From Photobacterium sp. GJ3 (lineage in GTDB: Bacteria; Pseudomonadota; Gammaproteobacteria; Enterobacterales; Vibrionaceae), in contig NZ_CP073579.1 in assembly GCF_018199995.1 (NCBI RefSeq), positions 806,001-870,000 on the forward strand: a stretch of 64,000 nucleotides of DNA, read 5' to 3'. This document shows positions 55,291-64,000 of the stretch, one piece after another; the stretch's first letter is position 1, and every line of letters begins with the position of its first letter. Position numbers and translations under genes: made by a program. The notes under the pieces were generated by a model that saw nothing but the letters and a program-made list of their open reading frames with translations, was not told the origin of the DNA and made no database searches.

Positions 55291-57213
55291 TTAGTCGAAA
55301 CGCGGCTTACTACGTTCCTGACGCTGACCCTGGTTACGCTCACTATGGTTACGTTCACCACGGAAGCTACCACGATGGTCACCGCCACGGTTACGGTCAA
55401 AACGGCGCTCACCATCACGACGGCCACGAGATTGACCATCACGCTGGCCTTCACGGTTACCACCACGAGGACCACTACGGAAACCACCTTCACGGTTGCC
55501 ACCGTTACCGCCACGACGATGCTCACGCAGTACGTTATCTTCAACCACAACGGCTTTCACATCGTTCTGGCGAATACGCAGTTTTTTCAGCTGAGCGACA
55601 ACATCTGAGCTCATCTTCTTCGGCAGCTGAACATAAGTATGCTCAGGCGCCAGTTTAATTGCACCGATAAAGTCTTTGCTCAGACCCAGTTCGTTGGCAA
55701 TGGCACCGACGATGTCTTTCACCTGTACGCCTTGCTCACGGCCAACCTGCAACTGGTAAGTATCCCAGTCAGCAGTATTGAACTGGCGGCGCTCACGACG
55801 TTCGCCACGTTCCCCGCGTTCACCGCGCTCGCCACGTTCACCACGGCGATCACGACGTTGCTTTTCACGCTCAATCGCAGCGATCATCGGATCCGGGCCA
55901 TTGTAGAACAATGGACGATTGCCTTGCTGACGTTTCAGCAAGATTGCAGCCAGTGTCGTCGCATCAACTTCGATAGAGCTTTGCAGCTTTTCGATCAGCT
56001 CAACAAAAGCTTCCAGGCTTGCGCTTTCTTTCTGCTCTTCCAGCTCTTTACCCAAACGAGACAGACGTGCTGCAGCAACATCATCACGCATTGGCAGCTG
56101 AATTTCTTCCATACGGGACTTCGTCACACGCTCAATGGTACGCAGCATGCGGATCTGGTTGGTGCGAACCAGCAGAATCGCTTTACCCTGACGACCAGCA
56201 CGACCAGTACGGCCGATACGGTGAATGTAAGATTCAACGTCAAACGGAATATCGTAGTTGAATACGTGCGTGATACGCGGCACGTCCAGACCACGGGCAA
56301 CAACGTCAGTTGCAACCAGAATATCAATGACGCCACGTTTGATGTGATCAACAGTCCGCTCACGCAGAGACTGTGGAATATCACCGTGCAGCGCTGCTGC
56401 TTTGAAACCGCGGGCAGACAACCAGTCAGCCAGACGCTCAGTATCCTGACGGGTACGAACGAAAACAATCGATGCATCCGTTTCTTCAGTTTCAAGCAGA
56501 CGGATCATGGCTTCGTCTTTCTCGACACCTTTGACGACCCAGAACTGCTGCTCTACTTTCGCAACAGTACGGTTTTCACCCGCAACATCAATTCGTGCAG
56601 GATCACGCAGGAAACGATCAACGATTTCCTTCACCATCGGTGGCATGGTTGCAGAGAACAGAACACGCTGTGCTGACTCTGGCGCTTGCTCCAGAATCCA
56701 GGTTACATCGTCAACAAAGCCCATTTTCAGCATTTCATCGGCTTCATCCAGAATGAAGGTATGAACTTCATCCAAATGCAGACGATCACGGGTGATCAGA
56801 TCTTTCACACGACCCGGTGTACCAACCACAATATGTGCACCGTTTTTCAGCGCACGCATCTGGTCAACGATAGAAGCACCGCCGTAGATTTCCAGAACCT
56901 TCAGGCCCTGAATGTTCTGGCCCAGGTTCTTGATTTCAGCAGCAACCTGAATTGCCAGCTCACGAGTCGGAGCCATCACAATCGCCTGAGGCTTGTGTTG
57001 TTTCAGATTGATTTTGTTCAGCAGAGGCAGTGAGAATGCTGCTGTTTTACCTGTACCTGTCTGAGCCTGGCCCAGTGCATCAGTGCCGGTCAGCAACAGT
57101 GGAATAGAGGCCGCCTGAATCGGTGTCGGCGAAACGAAGCCCATCGCGTCAAGTGCGGATAAAATAGTGTCGGCCAGCTCTAACTGGCGAAATTCTGTAA
57201 CAGATTCTTGCAT
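55291..57213 (-). CDS. deaD: DEAD-box ATP-dependent RNA helicase DeaD (CsdA)
   Basis: 640 residues. Helicase motifs run in order: PTPIQ (Q), AQTGTGKT (I), PTRELA (Ia), DEAD (II), SAT (III), and HRIGRTGRAG (VI). The DbpA-type RNA-binding domain follows (VGREQGVQVKDIVGAIANEL, about residues 490-560). The tail is an Arg/Gly-rich segment of about 80 residues. It unwinds RNA during ribosome assembly and cold adaptation. The 181-base upstream gap could be a cold-shock type leader, but no specific box was recognised. An (RGE) repeat lies between the helicase core and the RNA-binding domain. Confidence 0.95.
   Translation of the reverse strand: MQESVTEFRQLELADTILSALDAMGFVSPTPIQAASIPLLLTGTDALGQAQTGTGKTAAFSLPLLNKINLKQHKPQAIVMAPTRELAIQVAAEIKNLGQNIQGLKVLEIYGGASIVDQMRALKNGAHIVVGTPGRVKDLITRDRLHLDEVHTFILDEADEMLKMGFVDDVTWILEQAPESAQRVLFSATMPPMVKEIVDRFLRDPARIDVAGENRTVAKVEQQFWVVKGVEKDEAMIRLLETEETDASIVFVRTRQDTERLADWLSARGFKAAALHGDIPQSLRERTVDHIKRGVIDILVATDVVARGLDVPRITHVFNYDIPFDVESYIHRIGRTGRAGRQGKAILLVRTNQIRMLRTIERVTKSRMEEIQLPMRDDVAAARLSRLGKELEEQKESASLEAFVELIEKLQSSIEVDATTLAAILLKRQQGNRPLFYNGPDPMIAAIEREKQRRDRRGERGERGERGERGERRERRQFNTADWDTYQLQVGREQGVQVKDIVGAIANELGLSKDFIGAIKLAPEHTYVQLPKKMSSDVVAQLKKLRIRQNDVKAVVVEDNVLREHRRGGNGGNREGGFRSGPRGGNREGQRDGQSRGRRDGERRFDRNRGGDHRGSFRGERNHSERNQGQRQERSKPRFD
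55799..55846. repeat. 9-bp tandem repeat encoding (Arg-Gly-Glu)n in deaD
   Basis: Five or so imperfect 9-bp units (CGTTCGCCA-like on the plus strand) encode RGERGERGERGERGERR on the minus strand. Because the unit is a multiple of three, slippage would change length without a frameshift. Confidence 0.75.
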
Positions 57214-57394
57214 TGGGTACCCAATAGATAATCGAACGTAAACGGGGCCCCTTTGCTTTCAACACGGTTCAGCAACAGTATCCACAAGCATGGGCCTCGA
57301 CTAAGGCGCGCATTGTGCGCTATTCAAGGTTAAAATGCCAGAAAAAATTGATTGCCGTCACAAATCATTACTTAAGCATGTATTTATTATTCAA

Positions 57395-59116
57395 TCAGCT
57401 TGAGATATGAGCACCCTGATATTCTTTTTCGACTGCTATTGCATCATCCCATTGAAAGTATTGATTCCTTCCACGCTGTTTTGCCAGATATAACCCCTGA
57501 TCAGCGCCAGCAAGCAGCACTTCTTCCTGAGCGTCTTCAACTGGTGTTCGCGTATATAAACCCAGACTGATGGTGATAATCCCTTCCCGGGTTCCGGTAT
57601 GCGGAATTCCGAGTTGTGAAATCGCGGCTAACATCTCGCCAGCTAAGCCACTGAGGGCTTCTGCCGACATATTGGGGAGCAGGCAAACGAACTCTTCCCC
57701 ACCATAACGGCTGAAAATCGCTTTTTCGTGTTTCTCTGCCAGGTTTTCAAGCGTGACTGCAACCTGCTTCAGACAGACATCTCCCCGTTGGTGACCATAA
57801 GTATCATTGAATGCTTTAAAATGATCGACATCTAAAATAATGATACTCAATGGCAGTTGCTTACGCGCTGCAACCTGCCAATAGCGTTTCAGGGTTAAAT
57901 CAAAGAATCTGCGGTTTGCCACACCGGTCAGACCATCTTGCATGGACCATGCTTCTAATCTCCGGTTAGCTTCTTCAAGCGCTTTATTGGTTTGTTGTAA
58001 TTCCTGCATCCTTTGCTGAACGCGCTGCTCCAACTCGGCATTTAACCGGGTCAGCGCTTCATGGCTGCGCTTAATCACAATTTGTTGCCCCAGCGCCGCA
58101 CCAAACAACTTCATGATTTCTTTTTGATGTTCGGTCAGGCTTCTCTGACTGATCAGGTTATCCGCAGCAACCCATCCGATACACTCATCGCCATTCCACA
58201 TCGAAATCATGGCATTCCAGCCCGTGCCGACCTGCTGCGTGCCAAAATATAGCGGCGCGTTTTCTTTCACAACCACAACATCTTTTCTGCTCAGGGCTTC
58301 ATGCACGAGCGGATGATCAGGAATATCACTGGAAAAACTGTATCTGGAAACAATTTCACCATCAGGATCCGTTCCGTACGTCCCTTGCATGGTGTATTGC
58401 TGCATATCTGTCAGGAAAACGGCCAAACGGTCGATCCCCAGTTTTTTCCTGCCCAGGGTAATCGCTGTCCGGTATAAGTTATCAAGGTCAACCGATTCAG
58501 CCAGAGCCAGCGTGACTTCGTGTAGCTGCTTTAATAAAGACAAATATTCCCGGAGCGAGTAGTTACGGACCTCCAGTTCAGCCTCCACACTCCGGCGGCT
58601 GATGTTATGTGTCAGTGCTTCTTCACGAAGCATGTGCACACTGATGTCAGAAGCGATCAAAAGCAAGACTCTTTCAAAAGCAGCCAAATTTTGGGTCAGA
58701 CGTTCAAGAGAAAGCGTTTCCGCATATAAATAAGCCACTGCTTTGTCGTGCATGATGATAGGAAACAAAATTCGCTGCCATTGCAGGCTCTGTTCGTTCC
58801 AAATCGCCTTAAATGGCTTGTGTGCGGTCCGGGTGACGGCACGGCGGGTTTGTCTGACTTCTTCCAGATGCTCGGGAGGAACGCCATTATAATTCGTCAA
58901 CGACAACGGATGCAGATAATACTTAAACTCTTCATTTCCCATCCAGCTTGCCAGCACACGCGTTTGCCCTTCCTGTTCAACCAGTAACGTCAGGTAGGAT
59001 AAATCAAGGGTATGATGCAATTCAGAAAGCAAACGATGGCACCAACGTTCCATGTTTGCCTGACGGGCAAGCGTGTCAACGAGCTTATCCAACTCATCGT
59101 TGAGTTTAAACGGCAT
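57395..59116 (-). CDS. GAF-type sensor diguanylate cyclase (GGDEF)
   Basis: 573 residues without membrane segments. A GAF-like sensor region is at about 30-175 and a second one at about 200-350 (VALAESVDLDNLYRTAITLG-like start). A coiled coil (about 350-395, ELEQRVQQRMQELQQTNKAL) leads to the GGDEF domain: DGLTGVANRRFFD, LDVDHFKAFNDTYGH and SRYGGEEFVCLLP. The GGEEF active site is intact, so it should make cyclic di-GMP. The RxxD inhibitory site before it is absent. AAGGA precedes ATG 59116. Confidence 0.9.
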   Translation of the reverse strand: MPFKLNDELDKLVDTLARQANMERWCHRLLSELHHTLDLSYLTLLVEQEGQTRVLASWMGNEEFKYYLHPLSLTNYNGVPPEHLEEVRQTRRAVTRTAHKPFKAIWNEQSLQWQRILFPIIMHDKAVAYLYAETLSLERLTQNLAAFERVLLLIASDISVHMLREEALTHNISRRSVEAELEVRNYSLREYLSLLKQLHEVTLALAESVDLDNLYRTAITLGRKKLGIDRLAVFLTDMQQYTMQGTYGTDPDGEIVSRYSFSSDIPDHPLVHEALSRKDVVVVKENAPLYFGTQQVGTGWNAMISMWNGDECIGWVAADNLISQRSLTEHQKEIMKLFGAALGQQIVIKRSHEALTRLNAELEQRVQQRMQELQQTNKALEEANRRLEAWSMQDGLTGVANRRFFDLTLKRYWQVAARKQLPLSIIILDVDHFKAFNDTYGHQRGDVCLKQVAVTLENLAEKHEKAIFSRYGGEEFVCLLPNMSAEALSGLAGEMLAAISQLGIPHTGTREGIITISLGLYTRTPVEDAQEEVLLAGADQGLYLAKQRGRNQYFQWDDAIAVEKEYQGAHISS

Positions 59117-59530
59117 GCTTTTCCTTACACGATTCTGTGTCTTGATTCAGTCAAAAAAATATAACGCAGGGAGTACAAAATACTCCAAGTTGAGAATAAT
59201 AACGACCGCTGGGGCGGACTATGAAAGCTTGTTTGTGATTTTCTACAACATTTGTGACCAAGAATTTATAAGTCGACTTTATCACCACACATTTTCTGAA
59301 TATGGAACGCGCCATTATTGATTCATATATTAGTTACTTTCCGCAAATTCTACCCAAGGTATGAACCGGAGTGACGATAAAAGAATCAGCAATCCGTGAC
59401 CGTGATTGTCTGAAAAGCCAGACAAAAATAGTTCTGATTGTCTTTTCGCTGCGCTGAAACATGCTTTGCCCTTGGTTTTGCCCCTGTTAATCCGTATAGT
59501 GTGTCAGTTCATAATCCGGGACCAGGCATA
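59117..59530. promoter_or_regulatory. Divergent gap between the GGDEF gene and rnb
   Basis: About 410 bases without a gene. A small hairpin (TTGTCT/AGACAA, 59406-59425) and a direct repeat of TGATTGTCT (59403 and 59434) lie roughly 100 bases before rnb. A frame opening at 59438 extends rnb upstream but lacks a ribosome binding site. Confidence 0.35.
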
Positions 59531-61534
59531 ATGTTTCAAGATAATCCGCTTTTAGCACAACTGAAAAAACAGATTCAAGAATCACTTCCGAAGAAAGAAG
59601 GTCAGATCAAAGCAACGGATCGTGGCTTCGGCTTTCTGGAAGTTGACAACAAAGACAGCGTTTTCATTCCGCCTAACTATATGAAAAAAGTGATGCACGG
59701 CGACCGCGTGATCGCTGTCATCCGCACGGAAAAAGAGCGTGAAGTTGCTGAGCCGCAAGAGTTAGTCGAACAATTTATCACACGCTTTATCGGCCGAGTG
59801 AAACGCATCAAGGATCGTCTGAATGTGGTTCCGGATCATCCTCAGTTGAAAGATGCCATTAAAGCACGGACGGTCAAAGGCCTCAGCGCAGACAGCCTGA
59901 AAGAAGGCGACTGGGTTGTTGCAAAGATGACACGCCACCCACTGGTTGGTGATAACAAAACTTTCTTCTGCGAAATCACTGAAAAAATCACCGACAGCGA
60001 AGATAAGATCGCACCTTGGTGGGTCACACTTGCCCGTCATGAACTACCAAACGCTGAACCTGCCCCGCAGGAAAGCTGGCACATGATAGAAGAAGGCCTT
60101 CAGCGTGAAGATTTAACCGATCTGCCTTTTATTACCATTGACGGCGAATCAACCAAAGATATGGATGATGCGCTGTACACTGTGGCGAAAGAAGACGGCA
60201 GCTTTGAGCTGACTGTCGCGATTGCCGACCCAACCTCTTATATTGAAGTTGGCAGCGACATGGATAAAGAAGCGCGTGAGCGTGGGTTTACCATCTATCT
60301 GCCTGGTCGCAATATTCCGATGCTGCCTCGTGAACTGAGTGACGAACTGTGTTCACTCATGGAAAACGAGAAGCGCCCTGCGCTTTGCTGCCGTCTGACG
60401 GTGGACAAAGATGGTGTGATTCAAGATGACATCACGTTCTTCGCGGCATGGATTCAGTCTCAGGCACGCCTGAACTATGATGACGTCTCTGATTATCTGG
60501 AGCATGGTTCCACGGAGAACTGGGCACCAAACGACATCATTGACGCTCAGGTGAAAGCCCTGAAAGGTTTCGCGGATGCGCGGAGCAACTGGCGGAGTCA
60601 AAACGCTGTTGTGTTCCCGGATCGTCCGGATTACCGCTTCGAGCTGAGTGAAGATAACGACGTTGTTGCAATTCATACCGATCCGCGCCGTACGGCGAAC
60701 CGGATGATTGAAGAAGCCATGATCTCCGCCAACATTTGTGCGGGCCGGGTGCTGCAAGCGAAGTTCGGTAAAGGCGTTTACAACTACCATAACGGTTTTA
60801 ATCCGGAAAAAATCGACAACGCGATGGAATTCCTGGCTAATGCCGAAGCACCTTTTGAGAAAGAGCAGCTCCTGACGCTGAATGGCTTCAGCGCATTGCG
60901 CCGTTGGTTGAATGATCAGGAAACCACTTATCTGGATAATCGTCTGCGTAAATTCCAGGCATACAGTGAGGTTGGCAACGAGCCTGCTGCGCACTTTGCG
61001 ATGGGACTGGATGTCTACGCGACCTGGACTTCACCTATCCGTAAGTATGGTGACATGATCAACCACCGCATGCTGAAAGCTGTGGTCAGTGGGCTGGAAC
61101 CTGTTCAGACACCAGATGAGACCATTGGTGAAGAGATTTCAACCCACCGCCGTAGCCATCGCATGGCTGAACGAGATGTGGCTGACTGGCTGTACGTACG
61201 TCTGCTGAAAGATGCTGTACAGGAAGGCACTGTCTTTACCGCCGAGGTGTTCGACATTAACCGTGCCGGCATGCGCGTTCGCGTACTGGAAAATGGCGCA
61301 TCCGCCTTTATCCCGGCGCCGCTGATTCTGGATAATAAAGAACGCATTGAATGTAACGGTGATCTTGGCATCATCAACATTGATAAAGTGCGTGAATTCC
61401 AGTTGGGTGATCACTTTGAGATCGTCCTGACCGAAGTTCGTGAAGCGACGCGTCAACTGGTTGCAAAACCAGTGAAGCAATTCCCTGAAGTCAAGACTCA
61501 GGCAGAGAATCAGTCCGAAACCGAAAAGGCCTGA
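59531..61534 (+). CDS. rnb: Exoribonuclease II
   Basis: 667 residues from ATG 59531 ([20 protein letters not shown]), which matches the E. coli start; the extended frame to 59438 is not needed. Two N-terminal cold-shock domains ([20 protein letters not shown]) are followed by the RNB catalytic domain with the signature [15 protein letters not shown] (metal-binding Asp) and [18 protein letters not shown]-terminal S1 domain spans about 560-645. It degrades single-stranded RNA from 3' to 5'. Transcription is monocistronic or extends into the DUF1415 gene 94 bases away. Confidence 0.95.
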   Translation: MFQDNPLLAQLKKQIQESLPKKEGQIKATDRGFGFLEVDNKDSVFIPPNYMKKVMHGDRVIAVIRTEKEREVAEPQELVEQFITRFIGRVKRIKDRLNVVPDHPQLKDAIKARTVKGLSADSLKEGDWVVAKMTRHPLVGDNKTFFCEITEKITDSEDKIAPWWVTLARHELPNAEPAPQESWHMIEEGLQREDLTDLPFITIDGESTKDMDDALYTVAKEDGSFELTVAIADPTSYIEVGSDMDKEARERGFTIYLPGRNIPMLPRELSDELCSLMENEKRPALCCRLTVDKDGVIQDDITFFAAWIQSQARLNYDDVSDYLEHGSTENWAPNDIIDAQVKALKGFADARSNWRSQNAVVFPDRPDYRFELSEDNDVVAIHTDPRRTANRMIEEAMISANICAGRVLQAKFGKGVYNYHNGFNPEKIDNAMEFLANAEAPFEKEQLLTLNGFSALRRWLNDQETTYLDNRLRKFQAYSEVGNEPAAHFAMGLDVYATWTSPIRKYGDMINHRMLKAVVSGLEPVQTPDETIGEEISTHRRSHRMAERDVADWLYVRLLKDAVQEGTVFTAEVFDINRAGMRVRVLENGASAFIPAPLILDNKERIECNGDLGIINIDKVREFQLGDHFEIVLTEVREATRQLVAKPVKQFPEVKTQAENQSETEKA

Positions 61535-61628
61535 TTTGTAAATCACCGAGGGTGGTCACCTGCCGCCCTCAGTCAACCTCTCTACCCCATTAGCCAACCT
61601 GAAAACTCATTACAATATCTGGTGATTC

Positions 61629-62174
61629 ATGTCTTATCTTCATCACGTTGAACAGTGGCTCGATGATGTCGTCATCGGATTGAACTTATGTCCGTTCGCC
61701 GCCAAACCGCGCAGAAATAAGCAAATTCGGATTGCGATCTGCGAAACTGACTCGCTGGAAGTGCTTTTAGAAAACATTCAACAAGAGATTCAACGCCTGG
61801 ACAATACGCCAGTCTGTGATCTTGATACAAGCTTGGTCGTTTGCCCCAACCTTTTACAGGATTTTGACGAGTACAATCAGTTTCTTGATATGGTTGAGGC
61901 GCTCATCAGCCAGTGCGGGAAAGATGGTGTTTATCAGGTCGCCAGTTTTCACCCCGATTACTATTTTTTCGGAACGCACCCCGATGATGCAGAAAATTTG
62001 ACGAATCGTGCGCCCTATCCAATCTTTCATCTAATCCGTGAGGACAGCATGGAGAAAGTACTGGCGCACTATCCTGATCCAGAAGCAATACCAGAACAGA
62101 ACATTGAGAAGATGAATGCGCTGACCAAGGAAGAAATACGTCAGCTTTTCCCTTACTTAATTAGTAAAAACTAA
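61629..62174 (+). CDS. DUF1415-family protein
   Basis: 181 residues, soluble. VEQWLDDVVIGLNLCPFAAKP at the N-terminus and VASFHPDYYFFGTHPDDAEN with NRAPYPIFHLIREDS are diagnostic of DUF1415, widespread in gammaproteobacteria and without known function. The conserved Cys (LCPF) and His/Asp residues suggest a metal or catalytic site, but no reaction is known. A terminator follows. Confidence 0.88.
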   Translation: MSYLHHVEQWLDDVVIGLNLCPFAAKPRRNKQIRIAICETDSLEVLLENIQQEIQRLDNTPVCDLDTSLVVCPNLLQDFDEYNQFLDMVEALISQCGKDGVYQVASFHPDYYFFGTHPDDAENLTNRAPYPIFHLIREDSMEKVLAHYPDPEAIPEQNIEKMNALTKEEIRQLFPYLISKN

Positions 62175-62181
62175 TATATTC

Positions 62182-62206
62182 AGCCCGGCAATTGCAGGGC
62201 TTTTTC
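62182..62206 (+). terminator. Terminator after the DUF1415 gene
   Basis: AGCCC and GGGCT pair around a 10-base loop, followed by TTTTTC, 8 bases after the stop codon. Confidence 0.75.
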
Positions 62207-62331
62207 ATTCTATAACAATGGCCTATGACTCAAAATTGTATCGCGTTCAGACTGAATCCATCCCCGCCTTCAAATGTGTTGGGATTAAGCACCAAGTTAG
62301 CTATGATATCTCCTTGACAGGGAATATTGTA

Positions 62332-63570
62332 ATGCAAACACTCTCATTTTCAGTATTTAGAAACGCTAAAATGCGTTTCGCGCTGCCTTTAGTTCTGGCT
62401 ATGGGTACCTTCGCCGTACACGGTGATATTGTGGCCTCGATGTCACATCAGGTTGAAGTGTTGCTGCTGCTTCCCTACATACTCCTGAGTCTGGTCATGA
62501 TGCTATGCCAGCCGTTCAATCAGAGTAAAACAGGGATCAGCGCGATGCTGATGCTGCTTGCTTATTATTTGATTCAGCAGAATTTACAGGCACCGCTGGC
62601 CCAGTCAAAAACCGGATTAACCTACATTTTACTGGCCATTCTGCTGCCTCTGAACTTGTTTCAGCTTCACTTTATCCCGGAAAGGCGGCTGTTTTCGCGG
62701 TTTGGGCTGATCTATCTCGGTATCCTCGGGCTTCAGTTATCCTGGGGGTGGCTGCTGATTAAACATGTGGAACCGGATCAAACCACCAATGTATGGCAAA
62801 CCTATTTTTATACATTGGGAGATTTTTCGCCGCTGCCCTTAATCCTGATTCTCATGCTGCTTGCGCTGGCCTGTGCCAGTGCATCAATCATTCTGAAACG
62901 AAATCAGGGCTATGATCAGGCCACCTTTATTTGCTTACTCTTTTCCGGGCTGACACTGACTCAGTTTCAGCAACCCTATATATCGAGTATCGCCTTTACT
63001 GTGGCGTCTGGTTTGTTGTTACTCAATCTGATGTCCTGTTCGCATGAACTTGCCTTTATTGATCCGCTGACAGGCATTCCAGGCAGACGGGCAATGGAGA
63101 CAGAGCTGAAGCATCTGGGCAGAACTTATACCCTGGCGATGCTGGATGTGGACCACTTCAAGCAGTTCAACGATAAATACGGCCATAAAACCGGCGATGA
63201 TGTGCTGAGATTGGTGGCTCAGTTTTTACTGAATATCAACATTAAAGCCGATGTTTACCGCTATGGCGGCGAAGAGTTTACGATTCTCTTTAAGGGACGG
63301 CGTAAAAGTCAGTGTATCGAAGCACTGGAAGAACTCCGTGAAGCAATTGCAAACTATCCGATGCATATCCGAGATGTGGAGTCCAGGCCACTCGATGATT
63401 TGGAAGGGAAACGCAAACGCGGCAGTCGGAGAAAAAATGAAACCGTGCAGATCACAGTCAGTATCGGTGTGGCAGACAGTCAGGAAGACTCAAGAACCGC
63501 CAATGTCCTGAAAGTCGCTGATAAAGCACTGTATAAAGCGAAACAACAAGGAAGAAATCAGGTCGCCTGA
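62332..63570 (+). CDS. Membrane-bound diguanylate cyclase (GGDEF)
   Basis: 412 residues from ATG 62332, with AGGGA upstream; a frame to 62218 lacks a start signal. The N-terminal half has six or so membrane helices (LLPYILLSLVMMLCQPF, YILLAILLPLNLFQLHF, LILILMLLALACASASII). The GGDEF domain is at about residues 240-410: DPLTGIPGRRAMETEL, LDVDHFKQFNDKYGHKTGDD and YRYGGEEFTILF. The active site is intact, while the RxxD inhibitory site is not evident. A basic insertion (EGKRKRGSRRKNE) lies in a loop of the cyclase domain. Confidence 0.92.
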   Translation: MQTLSFSVFRNAKMRFALPLVLAMGTFAVHGDIVASMSHQVEVLLLLPYILLSLVMMLCQPFNQSKTGISAMLMLLAYYLIQQNLQAPLAQSKTGLTYILLAILLPLNLFQLHFIPERRLFSRFGLIYLGILGLQLSWGWLLIKHVEPDQTTNVWQTYFYTLGDFSPLPLILILMLLALACASASIILKRNQGYDQATFICLLFSGLTLTQFQQPYISSIAFTVASGLLLLNLMSCSHELAFIDPLTGIPGRRAMETELKHLGRTYTLAMLDVDHFKQFNDKYGHKTGDDVLRLVAQFLLNINIKADVYRYGGEEFTILFKGRRKSQCIEALEELREAIANYPMHIRDVESRPLDDLEGKRKRGSRRKNETVQITVSIGVADSQEDSRTANVLKVADKALYKAKQQGRNQVA

Positions 63571-63600
63571 TCCAAGCAGCGACCGCTTTCTGTCCAACAC

Positions 63601-63640
63601 AACAAAAGCCTTTTCATTAATGATAAGGCTTTTGTTGTTT
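63601..63640 (+). terminator. Terminator after the membrane GGDEF gene
   Basis: A perfect 12-bp stem AACAAAAGCCTT/AAGGCTTTTGTT with a 12-base loop is followed by GTTT. It could act in both directions. Confidence 0.75.
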
Positions 63641-63713
63641 CCGGCCCTGTACTTCACTTCCAGAACACCTTCTCTGACAGGCAGATCAACGTTTTGCGAT
63701 TGAACACATATAA

Positions 63714-63742
63714 AAAAGCCCGGTGAACACACACCGGGCTTT
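63714..63742 (-). terminator. Terminator of the leftward malG operon
   Basis: An 11-bp stem AAAGCCCGGTG/CACCGGGCTTT with a 6-base loop; read leftward it ends in TTTTTTA. It lies 165 bases after the malG stop. Confidence 0.85.
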
Positions 63743-63869
63743 GGTTACCAATTCAACCTGCGGTTTGTCTGAAACAAAGAGCAAGTCCAGCTATGCAACG
63801 CCAATAGATTGAGAGAAACATTTAACAGATCGGCGGCCAAACCAATGTTAAACCTTCATCTCCGGGGAT

Positions 63870-63894
63870 GGCCCACCCTAAGTGAACATGGGCC
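63870..63894. other. Short inverted repeat downstream of malG
   Basis: GGCCCA and TGGGCC are separated by 13 bases in the gap between malG and its terminator. It may protect the 3' end of the message. The rest of 63743-63906 shows nothing else. Confidence 0.35.
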
Positions 63895-63906
63895 TTCTTG
63901 TTATTT

Positions 63907-64000
63907 TTATCCCTTGACCCCGCCGGCAGTCAGACCGCCGACCAGGAATTTCTGCGCCAGCAAAAACACAATCGTAATCGGCATCGCCGATAATACGGCT
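63907..64000 (-). CDS. malG: Maltose/maltodextrin ABC transporter permease MalG, C-terminal end only
   Basis: Only the last 30 codons are in the window. They read [20 protein letters not shown] then [10 protein letters not shown] and a stop, the conserved C-terminus of MalG-type sugar permeases. It places a mal transport operon just right of the window, about 22 kb from malT and malPQ. Confidence 0.85.
   Translation of the reverse strand, partial: AVLSAMPITIVFLLAQKFLVGGLTAGGVKG

Noticed and set aside
55287..55658. His/Tyr/Gly-rich frame that resembles a metal-binding protein
   Set aside because: It is the antisense reading of the Arg/Gly-rich tail of deaD, which produces His-rich shadows by codon complementarity.
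55639..56676. Plus-strand open frame of 345 codons opposite deaD
   Set aside because: deaD has all helicase motifs on the other strand. This frame is Thr/Asn/Phe-biased without a recognisable domain.

Overview
This 64 kb window looks like the chromosome of a marine gammaproteobacterium of the family Vibrionaceae (Photobacterium, Grimontia or Enterovibrio type). The basis is the protein families: a DUF3392 membrane protein, an ABC uptake system of the VctPDGC/FatBCD type, MalT facing a malP-malQ-glgB operon, and a liu/mms branched-chain amino acid cluster. The genus cannot be fixed from the sequence alone. No rRNA, tRNA or CRISPR array was seen.

Region 1 (1-4.1 kb) is an accessory, decayed patch. 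It holds a LysM-domain protein entering from the left edge, a fragment of an IS30-family transposase, and a gene with a predicted lysozyme-like domain. That gene is split by a complete ISAs1-family element with a perfect 10-bp target duplication. A small two-helix membrane protein overlaps the end of the split gene and may be its immunity protein. Region 2 (4.2-20.9 kb) is a large catabolic cluster: after a LysR regulator and a 39-residue membrane ORF, a leftward valine-type operon (SDR, mmsB, 3-hydroxyisobutyryl-CoA hydrolase, enoyl-CoA hydratase, acyl-CoA dehydrogenase, mmsA, thiolase) diverges from rightward liuR-liuABCDE (leucine to HMG-CoA to acetoacetate plus acetyl-CoA). Two LiuR-like palindromes lie between them. 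Region 3 (21-26 kb) has a predicted outer-membrane protein, a REP-associated transposase with its repeats, and a small cluster of HhH, GNAT and blasticidin-S-deaminase-like genes. Region 4 (26-31 kb) is a Fur-type-controlled siderophore ABC importer followed by a frameshifted beta-barrel protein.

Region 5 (31.6-41.5 kb) is maltodextrin/glycogen metabolism: glgB, malQ and malP leftward, malT rightward. The 3' end of malG sits at the right edge of the window, about 22 kb away. Region 6 (43.5-47.2 kb) is a compact EcoRII-type restriction, Vsr repair and Dcm-type methylation island, probably acting at CCWGG. Region 7 (47.4-64 kb) is mostly core: aspartoacylase, ArfB, a DUF4382 lipoprotein, an acetoacetyl-CoA reductase-like SDR with a divergent LysR gene, a chemotaxis receptor, DeaD, RNase II, and two GGDEF proteins.

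Three otherwise normal genes (enoyl-CoA hydratase, liuB and the beta-barrel protein) carry four single-base deletions. All four fall in G/C mononucleotide runs, which points to sequencing error at least as strongly as to real pseudogenes.
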